From positions 17,783 to 81,782 of the forward strand of contig DASSTC010000016.1 in the NCBI GenBank assembly GCA_035708065.1: a stretch of 64,000 nucleotides of DNA, written 5' to 3'. A program made the translations under genes and the position numbers. The first letter of the stretch is position 1. The number at the start of each line of letters is the position of its first letter. Under the pieces are notes generated by a model. The model was not told the origin of the DNA. It saw nothing but the letters and a program-made list of their open reading frames with translations, and did no database searches. This document shows, piece by piece, positions 26,922-35,655 of this stretch. The DNA comes from JAICUY01 sp035708065. GTDB taxonomy: Bacteria; Chloroflexota; Limnocylindria; QHBO01.

Positions 26922-26990
26922 GGCGGGCGGCGGTGCGGGCCGTCCTCGGTTTCAGGATGAGTGTGTTCCACGTCGTTTAGCATCCGCCGC

Positions 26991-28292
26991 ATGGCTGGTG
27001 AGCCGCCAGGCGGCGGCATCGGGCGAGTCGTCCAGCGCGAGATCTACCGGCGCGGGGCCTTCGGGCATCGGCCTCGCGTGCCGGTCCTGCCGGATGGCCT
27101 GGCCCAGGCAGCCCGTCGGAAGATGAGTGCGGCGGCGTGGTCGTACGTCGCCGGATCGGCCGGGCAGCAGCAGACCGAACGGGCCAACCGGCTCGCGTTC
27201 GAGCGTTGGGGCATCGTGCCCCGGGTCCTGCGCGACATCTCGACGCGCGACACGGCCGTCGAGCTCTTCGGCGAGCGGCTGCCGGCGCCGTTCCTGCTCG
27301 CGCCGATCGGCGCGCTCGAGATGGTCCATCCCGATGCCGACCTTGCCGTTGCCCGCGCCGCGGCCGCACTCGGCCTGCCGATGCTCATCTCGACCCAGGG
27401 CTCGAAGCCCATGGAGCGCACGGCGGAAGCGCTCGGCAACGCGCCACGCTGGTTCCAGCTGTACTGGAGCACGAGCGACGAGCTCGTCGAGAGCTTCGTC
27501 CGTCGGGCCGAGGCCATTCGGGCAACGGCGCTGGTCGTGACGCTCGATACGCAGCTGCTCGGCTGGCGAACGCACGACCTCGACCTCGGCAGCCTGCCGT
27601 TCGTGCGCGGCCAGGGCATCGCCCAGTACACCAGCGACCCGGTCTTCATGGAGCTCGTTCGCGCGCGACTCCGCGGCAAGCCCTCCCCGGAACCCGGACC
27701 GCCGCCGCGGCCGACGCCAGCGGCCATCGCCACGCTCGCCTCGGTAGCACGCACCCATCCCGGGCCGTTCATGCGCAATCTACGCTCGCCGGTGCCGCGG
27801 GCCGCAGTCGAGACGTTCCTCGACATCTTCGCTCGCCATTCGCTGACCTGGGACAACCTCGCCTGGCTCCGCGAACGGACGAAGCTGCCGATCGTCCTCA
27901 AGGGAATCCAGGACCCGCATGACGCGCAGCTCGCCGCGGACCATGGCGTCGACGGCGTCATCGTGTCGAATCACGGCGGCCGGCAGGTCGACGGCGCGAT
28001 CGGCGCGTTGACGGTCCTCCCGGAAATCGTCGAGCTCGTCGGCGACCGCCTCACGGTCCTGTTCGACAGCGGCATCCGCGGGGGCGCCGATGTCTTCAAG
28101 GCCCTGGCGCTCGGCGCACGGGCGGTGGGCATCGGTCGACCGTGGGTCCACGGCCTGGCGCTCGACGGCAGCGACGGGATTGTCGGGGTGATGCGCTACC
28201 TGATGGCCGAGCTGGACATCACCATGGCGCTTGCCGGCTGCGCGCGTCTCGACGACATCGGTCCCGATCTGCTCAGGCGCGAGGACTGCTGA
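26991..28292 (+). CDS. FMN-dependent alpha-hydroxy-acid oxidase, lactate 2-monooxygenase-like
   Basis: 433 residues from ATG 26991, chosen because TAGCAT ends 7 nt upstream; the frame extends to a GTG at 26961. MSAAAWSYVAGSAGQQQT, PFLLAPIGALEMVHP, the long insertion after TLDTQLLGWR, LKGIQDPHDAQLAADHGVDG, and catalytic VSNHGGRQVDGAIGAL with DSGIRGGADVFKALALGARAV mark the family. The long middle loop is as in lactate 2-monooxygenases. The enzyme oxidises an L-2-hydroxy acid. The substrate is not determinable. Confidence 0.87.
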   Translation: MAGEPPGGGIGRVVQREIYRRGAFGHRPRVPVLPDGLAQAARRKMSAAAWSYVAGSAGQQQTERANRLAFERWGIVPRVLRDISTRDTAVELFGERLPAPFLLAPIGALEMVHPDADLAVARAAAALGLPMLISTQGSKPMERTAEALGNAPRWFQLYWSTSDELVESFVRRAEAIRATALVVTLDTQLLGWRTHDLDLGSLPFVRGQGIAQYTSDPVFMELVRARLRGKPSPEPGPPPRPTPAAIATLASVARTHPGPFMRNLRSPVPRAAVETFLDIFARHSLTWDNLAWLRERTKLPIVLKGIQDPHDAQLAADHGVDGVIVSNHGGRQVDGAIGALTVLPEIVELVGDRLTVLFDSGIRGGADVFKALALGARAVGIGRPWVHGLALDGSDGIVGVMRYLMAELDITMALAGCARLDDIGPDLLRREDC

Positions 28293-28361
28293 TCCATGGC
28301 GATGAGTTTGCGGCGCATCGGCCGTCCATCAGATACAACGAGCCACCAGGAGGACAGACAC

Positions 28362-28781
28362 GTGGGATCCAAGCTCAACCCCTACCTCAACTTCGACGGC
28401 AACGGGCGCGAGGCGATCGAGTTTTACCGCGACGTCTTCGGCGGCGAGCTGACGACCTCCTCGTACGCCGAGGGCGGCATGGCCGACAATCCTGCCGATG
28501 CCGATCGGCTCATGCATGGCCAGCTCGAGACCCCCGCCGGCTTCACCCTCATGGCCGCCGACGGTCCGTCCGGCGAACAGGCCGATGCACCCGGCGCGTT
28601 CTCGATCTCGCTCAGCGGCGACGACGATGCCGAGCTGCGCGGCTACTGGGATCGCCTTGCCGAGGGCGGCACGATCACGATGCCGCTCGAGAAGGCGCCG
28701 TGGGGCGACAGCTTCGGCATGCTGAAGGACCGATTCGGCACGCCGTGGATGGTGAACATCGCGGGCACGCCGCAGAGCTAG
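28362..28781 (+). CDS. VOC-superfamily protein (PhnB/glyoxalase-like)
   Basis: 139 residues from GTG 28362, decided by the strong ribosome site caggaggac (28346-28354), which is rare in this window; upstream in-frame codons to 28296 are not needed. KLNPYLNFDGNGREAIEFYRDVFGGEL is the PhnB-type opening. MADNPADADRLMHGQLET and the close WGDSFGMLKDRFGTPWMVNI follow. It is a single-domain metal-binding-fold protein with unknown substrate. Confidence 0.85.
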   Translation: MGSKLNPYLNFDGNGREAIEFYRDVFGGELTTSSYAEGGMADNPADADRLMHGQLETPAGFTLMAADGPSGEQADAPGAFSISLSGDDDAELRGYWDRLAEGGTITMPLEKAPWGDSFGMLKDRFGTPWMVNIAGTPQS

Positions 28782-28871
28782 CGGGGAGCGGCTGCTGCGT
28801 CGGTCGTCCACGTGGCGGTTGGACGCGCCGCCTGTCCGACCGCGCAGTCTCCGCCGGGTAGCATCGGCGCC

Positions 28872-29048
28872 ATGAAGTACGGCGTGATCATCAGAGGCAC
28901 CACCCAGCCGGCGACCGCATCGGATGCGGTCCGGCCATGGACCGATGCCGGCGCCACGTGGTGGATCGAATCGGACTGGTCGAACTTCGAGGTCGAGCCG
29001 GCGCGGCGGCGGACCGAGGCTGGCCCGCCGGGCAGCCGACGCACGTAG
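28872..29048 (+). pseudogene. Probable C-terminal remnant of an LLM-class oxidoreductase gene
   Basis: A 58-codon frame begins MKYGVIIRGTTQ and contains WTDAGATWWIESDW, then RRRTEAGPPGSRRT. The 'AGATWWIE' and 'R..GPP' segments resemble the C-terminal end of LLM/F420 oxidoreductases, which normally exceed 280 residues, while the start context (TAGCAT 7 nt before ATG) is a normal promoter. I infer an internal deletion or a small gene derived from such an enzyme. It may still be expressed as a short peptide. The following 172 bp (29049-29220) show no clear gene. Confidence 0.4.
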
Positions 29049-29220
29049 CCACCGGCTGGCGATCCGCCAGCAGGGTCGGCCGCAGCGGTGGGCGCGAAAC
29101 CGCGCTTCTGGTACATTTGCCGTCGAGCCGCGCGGATCACCACGGACCGTGCGGCATCGGCACCGAGATCCTGTTGCGCAGACGCGTGCCACGTCGGAAC
29201 ACGCAGCGGAGCAGACGCAG

Positions 29221-30453
29221 ATGCGCATCCTTCTCATCGGTGCCGGCACCGTCGGCGAAGCCATCGCCAGGATCACCGCCGATCGCGACTGGTGCGAGCA
29301 GATGGTGATCGCCGATTACGACCTCAGCCGCGCGACGTCCGTCGCGCAGGACATCGGGCAACCCGAACGCTTCACCGCCGTTCAGGCGGACGCCTCGAAC
29401 GTCGAGCAGCTGGCCGAGCTGGCGCGGAAGCACGAGTCAGACCTGGTCATGAACGCGGTCGACCCGCAGTTCGTCATGCCGATCTTCCGCGCCGCGCTCG
29501 AGGCGAAGACGAACTACATGGACATGGCGACCAGCCTGTCGAAGCCGAACCCGGAGCGGCCGTTCGAGGAGACCGGCGTCAAGCTCGGCGACGAGCAGTT
29601 CGCGATGATGGAGCTCTGGGCGCGCGCCGGGAAGCTGGCGCTGCTGGGCATGGGCATGGACCCCGGTCTCACCGACGTGTTCGCCGCGTACGCGAAGAAG
29701 CACCTCTTCGACGAGATCGACGAAGTCCACGTCCGCGACGGCGGCGACCTGCGCATCGAGGGCTACGCGTTTGCCCCGGTGTTCAGCATCTGGACGACGA
29801 TCGAAGAGTGCCTCAACCCGCCGGTCGTCTGGCAGGACGGCGACTGGCACACGACGAGGCCCTTCTCCGCGCCGGAGATGTTCCCGTTCCCCGAGGGCAT
29901 CGGTCCGGTCGAGTGCGTCAACGTCGAGCACGAGGAGGTGCTGCTCGTGCCGCGCTACATCGACGCGAAGAAGGTGACGTTCAAGTACGCGCTGGGCAGC
30001 GATTTCATCGATAAGCTCAAGACGATCCACACCCTCGGCATGGACCGCACCGATCGCGTCAACGTGAAGGGCGTCGAGGTCGCGCCGCGCGACGTGCTGG
30101 CCGCCATCACGCCCGACCCCGCCACGGTCGGGGATCGCATGGTCGGCCGGGCGATTGTCGGCACCTGGGTCATCGGCCGCAAGGATGGCAAGCCTCGCGA
30201 GGTCTTCCTCTACCAGATGACCGATGCCGTGCGCACCTGGCAGGACCACGGCCTCGGTGCGGTCGCCTGGCAGACCGGCTTCAACCCGGTGATCGCCATG
30301 GAGCTGCTGAGCTCCGGCGCATGGAAGGGAAGCGGCGTGCTCGGCCCCGAGCCATTCGACCCGGATCCCTACCTTGCCCTGCTCGACAAGTACGGCATTC
30401 ACCACGACATGGTCGAGATGGAGCCCGGTGCGCACCGGCCCGCCTCCGCCTGA
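29221..30453 (+). CDS. Saccharopine dehydrogenase-like NAD(P)-binding protein
   Basis: 410 residues. The Rossmann start MRILLIGAGTVGEAIARITA is followed by NAVDPQFVMPIFRAALEAKTNYMDMA and LGMGMDPGLTDVFAAYA, all typical of the saccharopine dehydrogenase/LysDH family. The C-terminal half holds RDGGDLRIEGYAFAPVFSIW and DRVNVKGVEVAPRDVLAA. Family members act in lysine or related amino acid metabolism, and some are lysine 6-dehydrogenases or carboxynorspermidine synthases. Given the polyamine-related neighbours, an amine- or amino-acid-forming oxidoreductase is likely. The aminotransferase gene starts 13 nt downstream. Confidence 0.75.
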   Translation: MRILLIGAGTVGEAIARITADRDWCEQMVIADYDLSRATSVAQDIGQPERFTAVQADASNVEQLAELARKHESDLVMNAVDPQFVMPIFRAALEAKTNYMDMATSLSKPNPERPFEETGVKLGDEQFAMMELWARAGKLALLGMGMDPGLTDVFAAYAKKHLFDEIDEVHVRDGGDLRIEGYAFAPVFSIWTTIEECLNPPVVWQDGDWHTTRPFSAPEMFPFPEGIGPVECVNVEHEEVLLVPRYIDAKKVTFKYALGSDFIDKLKTIHTLGMDRTDRVNVKGVEVAPRDVLAAITPDPATVGDRMVGRAIVGTWVIGRKDGKPREVFLYQMTDAVRTWQDHGLGAVAWQTGFNPVIAMELLSSGAWKGSGVLGPEPFDPDPYLALLDKYGIHHDMVEMEPGAHRPASA

Positions 30454-30466
30454 AAGGACCGATCCA

Positions 30467-31894
30467 ATGACGATCTCGGCCGGCATCGACCGGGCACGAC
30501 TGGCTTCCATTCACGAGCGGGAAGAGGCGGCCTACCGCGAGCGCACGCCACGCTCGGCGGAGCTCTTCGAGCGAGCGCAGGGCTCACTACCGCTCGGCGT
30601 CGCCTCCTCGTTCCAGTCGTATGACCCCTATCCGCTGTTCATGACCGATGCGCGCGGGTCGCGCATCTGGGACGCCGACGGCAACGAGTACGTCGACTTC
30701 GACATGGCCTTCGGCGTGCTCGCCGCCGGCCACTCGCACCCGATCCTGGCCGAGGCGCTTCAGCGTCGCGTGGCGAACGGCACCTGCTACACGTTCCCGG
30801 TCGAGGACGGTGTCGTGCTCGCCGAGGAGATCAAGCGTCGCTTTGGCGCCGACCTGGTGCGCTTCTCCAACTCGGGCACCGAGGCGACGATGGACGCCAT
30901 TCGTGTCGCCCGCGGGTACACCGGTCGGGAGAAGATCGTCAAGTTCGAGGGCGGCTACCACGGCCACCACGACGACGTGCTGGTCAGCATCCAGCCGCCG
31001 CGCGACCTGATGGGTCCTGCCGAGGCGCCGAACACGGTCCCGGCCACGGCCGGCATGCCGCGCTCGCGGGTCGCCGAGACGGTCATCGCGCCGTACAACC
31101 AGCCGGATGCGCTGGCAGCGATCCTCGAGGCGCACCGCGGCGAGATCGCGGCGATCATCATCGAGCCGGTCCAGTTCAACATCGGCGTGGTGCCGCCACT
31201 CCCCGGCTACCTGGAGCGGGTCAGGGAGCTGGCCACCGAGCACGGCGCGGTGCTCATCTTCGACGAGGTGAAGACCGGCGTGGTGCTGGCCTACGGCGGC
31301 GCCACGGAGTTCTTCGGCGTGCAGCCGGACCTGTTCTGTCTCGCCAAGAGCATCGGCGGCGGCGTGCCGATCGGCGCGTTCGGCGGCCGCGCCGAGGTGA
31401 TGCGCGTCATCGAGGCACTCCCCGAGGGCGGCGGCAACGGGACGGCGCTCGAGCATACGACGATCCCCGGCGGGGCGACGCGCGTCGCGCACCTCGGCAC
31501 GTTCAACGGCAATCCGCTGTCGATGGCCGCCGGCGTTGCCACGCTGACGCGCATCCTCACGCCCGATGTCTACCCGCAGCTCCGCGCCCTGGCCCAGCGG
31601 CTGACCGATGGTTGCGCGGCGGTCATCGCCGACTTCGGCCTGCCCGGCTATGCGATCAATGTCGGCCCGAAGGGCTGCGTGATGTTCACGCCGGACCGGG
31701 TGACGAACTACCGCGACTTCATCGGCCTCGATGGCGACCTGTGGGCGGCGTCGTTCTTCTACCTCGCCAACCGCGGCATCCTGCTGCCGCCCGGCCCGGA
31801 CGACCAGTGGACGCTGTCGGTGCAGCACAGCGAGGCCGACATCGACCGATACGTCTCGACCTTCCGCGACTTCGCCCAGGAGCTGGCCGGCTGA
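30467..31894 (+). CDS. Class III aminotransferase, glutamate-1-semialdehyde-aminomutase type
   Basis: 475 residues from ATG 30467, with gaaagga (30452-30458) as ribosome site. The PLP lysine is Lys294 in CLAKSIGGGVPIGAFGG. The cofactor-binding FSNSGTEATMDAIRVARG, GGYHGHHDD and IFDEVKTGVVLAYGG are present. Sequence style is that of GSA aminomutase-like enzymes, but length and lack of heme genes nearby favour a catabolic or modified-amino-acid aminotransferase. It follows the saccharopine-dehydrogenase-like gene in one operon and converges on the GabT-like gene with only 1 nt between stops. Confidence 0.83.
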   Translation: MTISAGIDRARLASIHEREEAAYRERTPRSAELFERAQGSLPLGVASSFQSYDPYPLFMTDARGSRIWDADGNEYVDFDMAFGVLAAGHSHPILAEALQRRVANGTCYTFPVEDGVVLAEEIKRRFGADLVRFSNSGTEATMDAIRVARGYTGREKIVKFEGGYHGHHDDVLVSIQPPRDLMGPAEAPNTVPATAGMPRSRVAETVIAPYNQPDALAAILEAHRGEIAAIIIEPVQFNIGVVPPLPGYLERVRELATEHGAVLIFDEVKTGVVLAYGGATEFFGVQPDLFCLAKSIGGGVPIGAFGGRAEVMRVIEALPEGGGNGTALEHTTIPGGATRVAHLGTFNGNPLSMAAGVATLTRILTPDVYPQLRALAQRLTDGCAAVIADFGLPGYAINVGPKGCVMFTPDRVTNYRDFIGLDGDLWAASFFYLANRGILLPPGPDDQWTLSVQHSEADIDRYVSTFRDFAQELAG

Positions 31895-31895
31895 G

Positions 31896-33194
31896 CTAGA
31901 CCGATGCGAGGGCCTGGCCGATGATCTCCACCGCCTGGTCGACCTCGGCATCGGTCGTCACCAACGGAGGAATGATCCGCACCACGTTGCCGTAGGTGCC
32001 GCAGTTGAGCAGCAGCAGGTGCCGATCGAAGGCGGCCCCAATCACCTGCTTGGCGAGATCCGGGCGAGGCGCGCGCGTCTCGGGGTCGGCAAGCTCGAAC
32101 GCGACCATCAGGCCGCGGCCGCGCACCTCGGCGACGCCGGCGTGCCGCTCGGCTGCCGCGCGGAGGCCGGCCAGCAGCCGCTCGCCCTGGCGCTCGGCAT
32201 TGGCCACCAGCCCTTCGTCCTCCATGACGTCGAGCGTCGCCAGCGCGGCGGCGCACGAGACGACGTTGCCGCCATAGGTCCCGCCGTGCGCGCCCGGGGC
32301 GAACGCCTCCATCAGCGATCGGCGGGCCATGATGCCCGACAGCGGCATGCCGGAGGCGATGCCCTTGGCCATGACGACGACGTCGGGGACCGTATCGGTC
32401 CACTCGGAGGCGAAGAAGCGTCCCGTGCGGCCGAAGCCGGACTGCACCTCGTCGGCGATGACCAGGATGCCGTGGCGGTCGGCAATCTCGCGCAGCGCAG
32501 GCAGGAAGCCGTCGGGAGGCACCACGTACCCGCCCTCGCCCATCACCGGCTCGACCAGGAACGCGGCCACGTCGTCGGGGTAGATCAGCGTCGCGAACAG
32601 CTCCTCGACGCCGTCGATCGCCGCCCGGAGCGCCGCCTCCTCCGACCCGTAGCGCAAGGGATAGGGATAGGGAGCGAAGTGGATGCCGCCCAGCAGCGGC
32701 TCGTAGTGGCCGCGGTACTTCACGCTCGATGACGTCAAGGACATGGTTCCGTGGGTGCGGCCGTGGAAGCCGCCGCGGAAGGCGATCACCGCCGGGCGGC
32801 GCGTCGCCATCTTGGCCAGCTTGACGGCTGCCTCGACCGCTTCGGCGCCCGAATTCGAGAGGAACAGCGCAGCGTCGCCGCCGGGGAAGTAGCGTGGCAG
32901 CCGCTCGTGGAGCAGCAAGCCGGGCTGGTGGTAGACGATGTTCTGCTGGCCGTGGATCAGCTTGGCCGCCTGCTCCGCCACAGCCGCCGCCACCCGCGGA
33001 TGCGCATGCCCGGTGCTGACCACACCGATGCCCGAGGTGTAGTCGAGGTACCGCTCGCCATCGACGGTCTCCAGCCACGAGCCGAAGCCACGCTCGATGA
33101 CAAGGTCGGTGTATCGGGCCCAGACCGCCGGCACGCCGTCGCGCAGTGCGGTCCAGGGCGCAGAACTCAGAACGTTGGTGGCGTGTTGATCCAC
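31896..33194 (-). CDS. Class III aminotransferase, 4-aminobutyrate/putrescine type
   Basis: 432 residues from GTG 33194, overlapping the preceding regulator gene by 28 nt; no better in-frame start exists downstream before conserved sequence. TGHAHPRVAAAVAEQAAKLIHGQQN, LFLSNSGAEAVEAAVKLAK, FRGGFHGRTHGTMSLTSS, IADEVQSGFGRTG and the PLP lysine in VVMAKGIASGMPLSG match GabT-type enzymes. GABA or putrescine plus an oxo acid would give succinate semialdehyde or 4-aminobutanal. Being last in the pot operon, it probably consumes imported polyamine or its GABA product. Confidence 0.87.
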   Translation of the reverse strand: MDQHATNVLSSAPWTALRDGVPAVWARYTDLVIERGFGSWLETVDGERYLDYTSGIGVVSTGHAHPRVAAAVAEQAAKLIHGQQNIVYHQPGLLLHERLPRYFPGGDAALFLSNSGAEAVEAAVKLAKMATRRPAVIAFRGGFHGRTHGTMSLTSSSVKYRGHYEPLLGGIHFAPYPYPLRYGSEEAALRAAIDGVEELFATLIYPDDVAAFLVEPVMGEGGYVVPPDGFLPALREIADRHGILVIADEVQSGFGRTGRFFASEWTDTVPDVVVMAKGIASGMPLSGIMARRSLMEAFAPGAHGGTYGGNVVSCAAALATLDVMEDEGLVANAERQGERLLAGLRAAAERHAGVAEVRGRGLMVAFELADPETRAPRPDLAKQVIGAAFDRHLLLLNCGTYGNVVRIIPPLVTTDAEVDQAVEIIGQALASV

Positions 33195-33943
33195 AGCAGT
33201 CGGGTCTCCCCGCTGGCCTCGTTGCGCCAGCGATGCGGCAGGGTGGAGGGAAAGGTGAGCGCATCCCCCTCGCTGAGCTGGTAGTGCTCGTCGGCGCCGA
33301 GCCACACGGCGAGCGATCCGGCCAGGACGAAGATGACCTCCTCGCCGGCGTGGGTGTAGGCGCCGTCGCTGGTGGCGCCCGGCGCCAGGACGAAGAGCTG
33401 CGGCTCGAGCTGGGTGCTGCCCTGCGCCAGCTGCTCGATCCGTACGCCGTCACCCAGCTGCAGCGCCGGCCGCGCGTCGCCGCGCACCATGCGTTCGCCG
33501 CGCCCCGCGTCGCCGTCGATCAGGTCCAGCAGGGTCGTCCCGTAGGCGGCCGACAGACGGCGCATCGTCCCGACGCTGGCTGCCGCGGCACCGCGCTCGA
33601 CGGCGCTGATGTAGCCCGACGACAGGCCGGAGCGCTCGGCGGCGGCCCGCAGCGACAGCCCCGAGCCCCGGCGCAGCTCCCGCAGCCGGCGGCCGTCCGC
33701 TGACGCCGCGCCGGCATGGCCGCTCAGCACGCGCCGGATGCCCGAAGGATTGACGCCGTCGACCCGACGCAGCCGCTGCACGCGATCCAGCCGGGCGAGG
33801 TCGTCGTCGGTGTACAGGCGGTAGCCGCTCGTCGTGCGCATCGGTCGAACCAGGCCCTGGCGTTCCCATTGGCGCAGCGCCGATGCCGAGACGCCCACCC
33901 GACGCGCGGCCTCCGAGATGCGGTAGGCGGTCGAATCGGTCAT
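33167..33943 (-). CDS. MerR-XRE-cupin triple-domain regulator
   Basis: 258 residues. Residues about 6-72 are a MerR-type winged helix (YRISEAARRVGVSASALRQW...SGYRLYTDDDLARL). Residues about 85-140 are an XRE helix-turn-helix (LRELRRGSGLSLRAAAERSG, SSGYISAVERG). Residues about 180-255 form a cupin ligand sensor (HAGEEVIFVLAGSLAVWLG, PSTLPHRWRNEASGETRLLWI). The XRE-cupin half is built like PuuR, the putrescine repressor of E. coli; the extra MerR domain is unusual. The ATG overlaps the potC stop by 4 nt. It probably senses a polyamine and acts on the potA promoter, whose 19-bp spacer contains an inverted repeat. Confidence 0.82.
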   Translation of the reverse strand: MTDSTAYRISEAARRVGVSASALRQWERQGLVRPMRTTSGYRLYTDDDLARLDRVQRLRRVDGVNPSGIRRVLSGHAGAASADGRRLRELRRGSGLSLRAAAERSGLSSGYISAVERGAAAASVGTMRRLSAAYGTTLLDLIDGDAGRGERMVRGDARPALQLGDGVRIEQLAQGSTQLEPQLFVLAPGATSDGAYTHAGEEVIFVLAGSLAVWLGADEHYQLSEGDALTFPSTLPHRWRNEASGETRLLWINTPPTF

Positions 33944-34791
33944 TCGTCGAACGGCCGCGCGGTGAGCTCGCGCCGCTGCAGCAGGATCCAGCCGACGATC
34001 CCGACCACTGCCACGACGAAGATCAGCGTGCCCATCACGTTCACCTGCGGCGGGATGCCGATCCGCGACGCGCCGTAGACCCACAATGGGAACGTGCTCG
34101 TCCGGCCGGAGACGAACAGGGTGATCACGAAATCGTCGATCGACAGGGCGAAGGCGAGCAGTGCCGCGGCCAGGATGCCCGGAAAGATCAACGGCAGGGT
34201 GATCTTGCGGAACGTGGTCCACTCGTCGGCGCCGAGGTCCTGCGCCGCTTCCTCCAGGCGCCGATCGAACCCGGAGATCCGCGCGCGCACGGTGATCACC
34301 ACGAAGCTGATGTTGAACATGATGTGGGCGATCACGATCGTGGTCAGGTCGCGCGACACGCCGAGCGACACGAAGAGCGCCAGCAGGCTGGCGCCGAGCA
34401 CGACCTCGGGCGTCGCGATCGGCAGGAAGATCAGCACGTTCAGCGGTCCGCGTCCGCGGAACGTGTACCGGGTCAGTGCCAGTGCGATGAGCGTCCCGAG
34501 CACGGTCGCCACGATCGTCGACACGACGGCGACCAGCAGGCTGGTCATCAGCGCATCGGCCAAACCCGGCACCGAGAAGAGCTCGGCATAGTTGTCGAGG
34601 GTGAAGCCCTGCCACGTGAAGTTGAAGCGGCCCTGCGGGTTGTTGAACCCGAACAGGATCATCACCGCGATCGGGATGAACAGGTATGCCACCGCCAGGC
34701 CGGTGTAGACGGGCAGGATCCATTGACCGATGCGCACGCGCGAGCCCGCGCGTGCGGAGGGGACCGGTCGGGCCGCGGCCGTGGCGCTCAT
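33940..34791 (-). CDS. potC: Spermidine/putrescine ABC permease PotC
   Basis: 283 residues with six helices. Starting near YTGLAVAYLFIPIAVMILFGF, it has NFTWQGFTLDNYAELFSVPG and the cytoplasmic EAA-loop EEAAQDLGADEWTTFRKITLPLIFPG, which docks on the ATPase. This is the second membrane subunit of the polyamine importer. It overlaps potB by 4 nt upstream and the regulator gene by 4 nt downstream. Confidence 0.92.
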   Translation of the reverse strand: MSATAAARPVPSARAGSRVRIGQWILPVYTGLAVAYLFIPIAVMILFGFNNPQGRFNFTWQGFTLDNYAELFSVPGLADALMTSLLVAVVSTIVATVLGTLIALALTRYTFRGRGPLNVLIFLPIATPEVVLGASLLALFVSLGVSRDLTTIVIAHIMFNISFVVITVRARISGFDRRLEEAAQDLGADEWTTFRKITLPLIFPGILAAALLAFALSIDDFVITLFVSGRTSTFPLWVYGASRIGIPPQVNVMGTLIFVVAVVGIVGWILLQRRELTARPFDE

Positions 34792-35651
34792 CCGCCGGTG
34801 AGCTCCTCGCCGCCGAGCACCCTGGCGTACACGGCCACGCCGAACAGGATGGCAACCATCAGGATCAGGCTCAGCGCCGCCGCCTCAGGGTAGTCGTTCG
34901 ACTGCAGGAAGCGGAACTGGATGACGTTGCCGATCATCGTCGTCTCGCGGCTGCCGAGCAGGTCGGCGTTGATGAAGTCACCGACCGCCGGGATGAAGCA
35001 CAGCAGCGATGCGGCGAAGACGCCGGGCAGGCTGAGCGGCAGGGTCACGCGGCGGAACGCCTGCCAGCGGCTGGCGTACAGGTCGGTGGCCGCCTCGACC
35101 AGGCGATGGTCGATCTTCTCGAGGGCCACGTACAGCGGCAGCACGACGAACGGCAGGAAGTTGTAGGTGATGCCGCTGATCACCGCCGCCGGCGTGGCAA
35201 GGAGGTGAAAGCCCTCGTCCAACAGCCCCCAGCTCTTGAGCGTGCCGAGGACGATCCCCTGGTCGGCGAGCAGGAACTTCCAGCTGATGGTGCGGATGAT
35301 GAAGCTGGTGAAGAACGGCAAAATGACGAGCAGGAGCAGGATGTTCTTGTATCGGCCGCCACGGAAGGCGATCGTGTAGGCCATCGGGTAGCCGATCGCC
35401 AGCGTGAGCGCGGTGACGATCAGCCCGTACTCCAGCGACCGGATGAACTGCGTCGAGTTCTTGGCGAGGACCTCGGGGAAGATCCCGAAGTTGAAGGTCA
35501 GCCGATAGCCCTGGCTGAGCGTCCCTTCCTGGACGCTGACCGATGCCATGGTCAGCATCGGCAGCAGGAAGAAGAAGATCAGCCAGAGACCACCGGGGAT
35601 CAGCAGCAGGTAGGGGATCGCCCAGCGGTGGCGCCGCAGGAACGCCGGCAC
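34788..35651 (-). CDS. potB: Spermidine/putrescine ABC permease PotB
   Basis: 287 residues with six helices. RWAIPYLLLIPGGLWLIFFFLLPML at the N-terminus and the EAA-loop VEAATDLYASRWQAFRRVTLPLSLPG are as in PotB. FFTSFIIRTISWKFLLADQGIV is a family-typical loop. It forms the channel with PotC. It starts 4 nt after the potD stop and overlaps potC by 4 nt. Confidence 0.92.
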   Translation of the reverse strand: MPAFLRRHRWAIPYLLLIPGGLWLIFFFLLPMLTMASVSVQEGTLSQGYRLTFNFGIFPEVLAKNSTQFIRSLEYGLIVTALTLAIGYPMAYTIAFRGGRYKNILLLLVILPFFTSFIIRTISWKFLLADQGIVLGTLKSWGLLDEGFHLLATPAAVISGITYNFLPFVVLPLYVALEKIDHRLVEAATDLYASRWQAFRRVTLPLSLPGVFAASLLCFIPAVGDFINADLLGSRETTMIGNVIQFRFLQSNDYPEAAALSLILMVAILFGVAVYARVLGGEELTGG

Positions 35652-35655
35652 GCGA

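Noticed and set aside
29080..29143. GNAT-like fragment (minus strand, containing RQMYQKRGF)
   Set aside because: Too short and without a start, acetyl-CoA loop or context to be called a gene; only mentioned with the LLM remnant.
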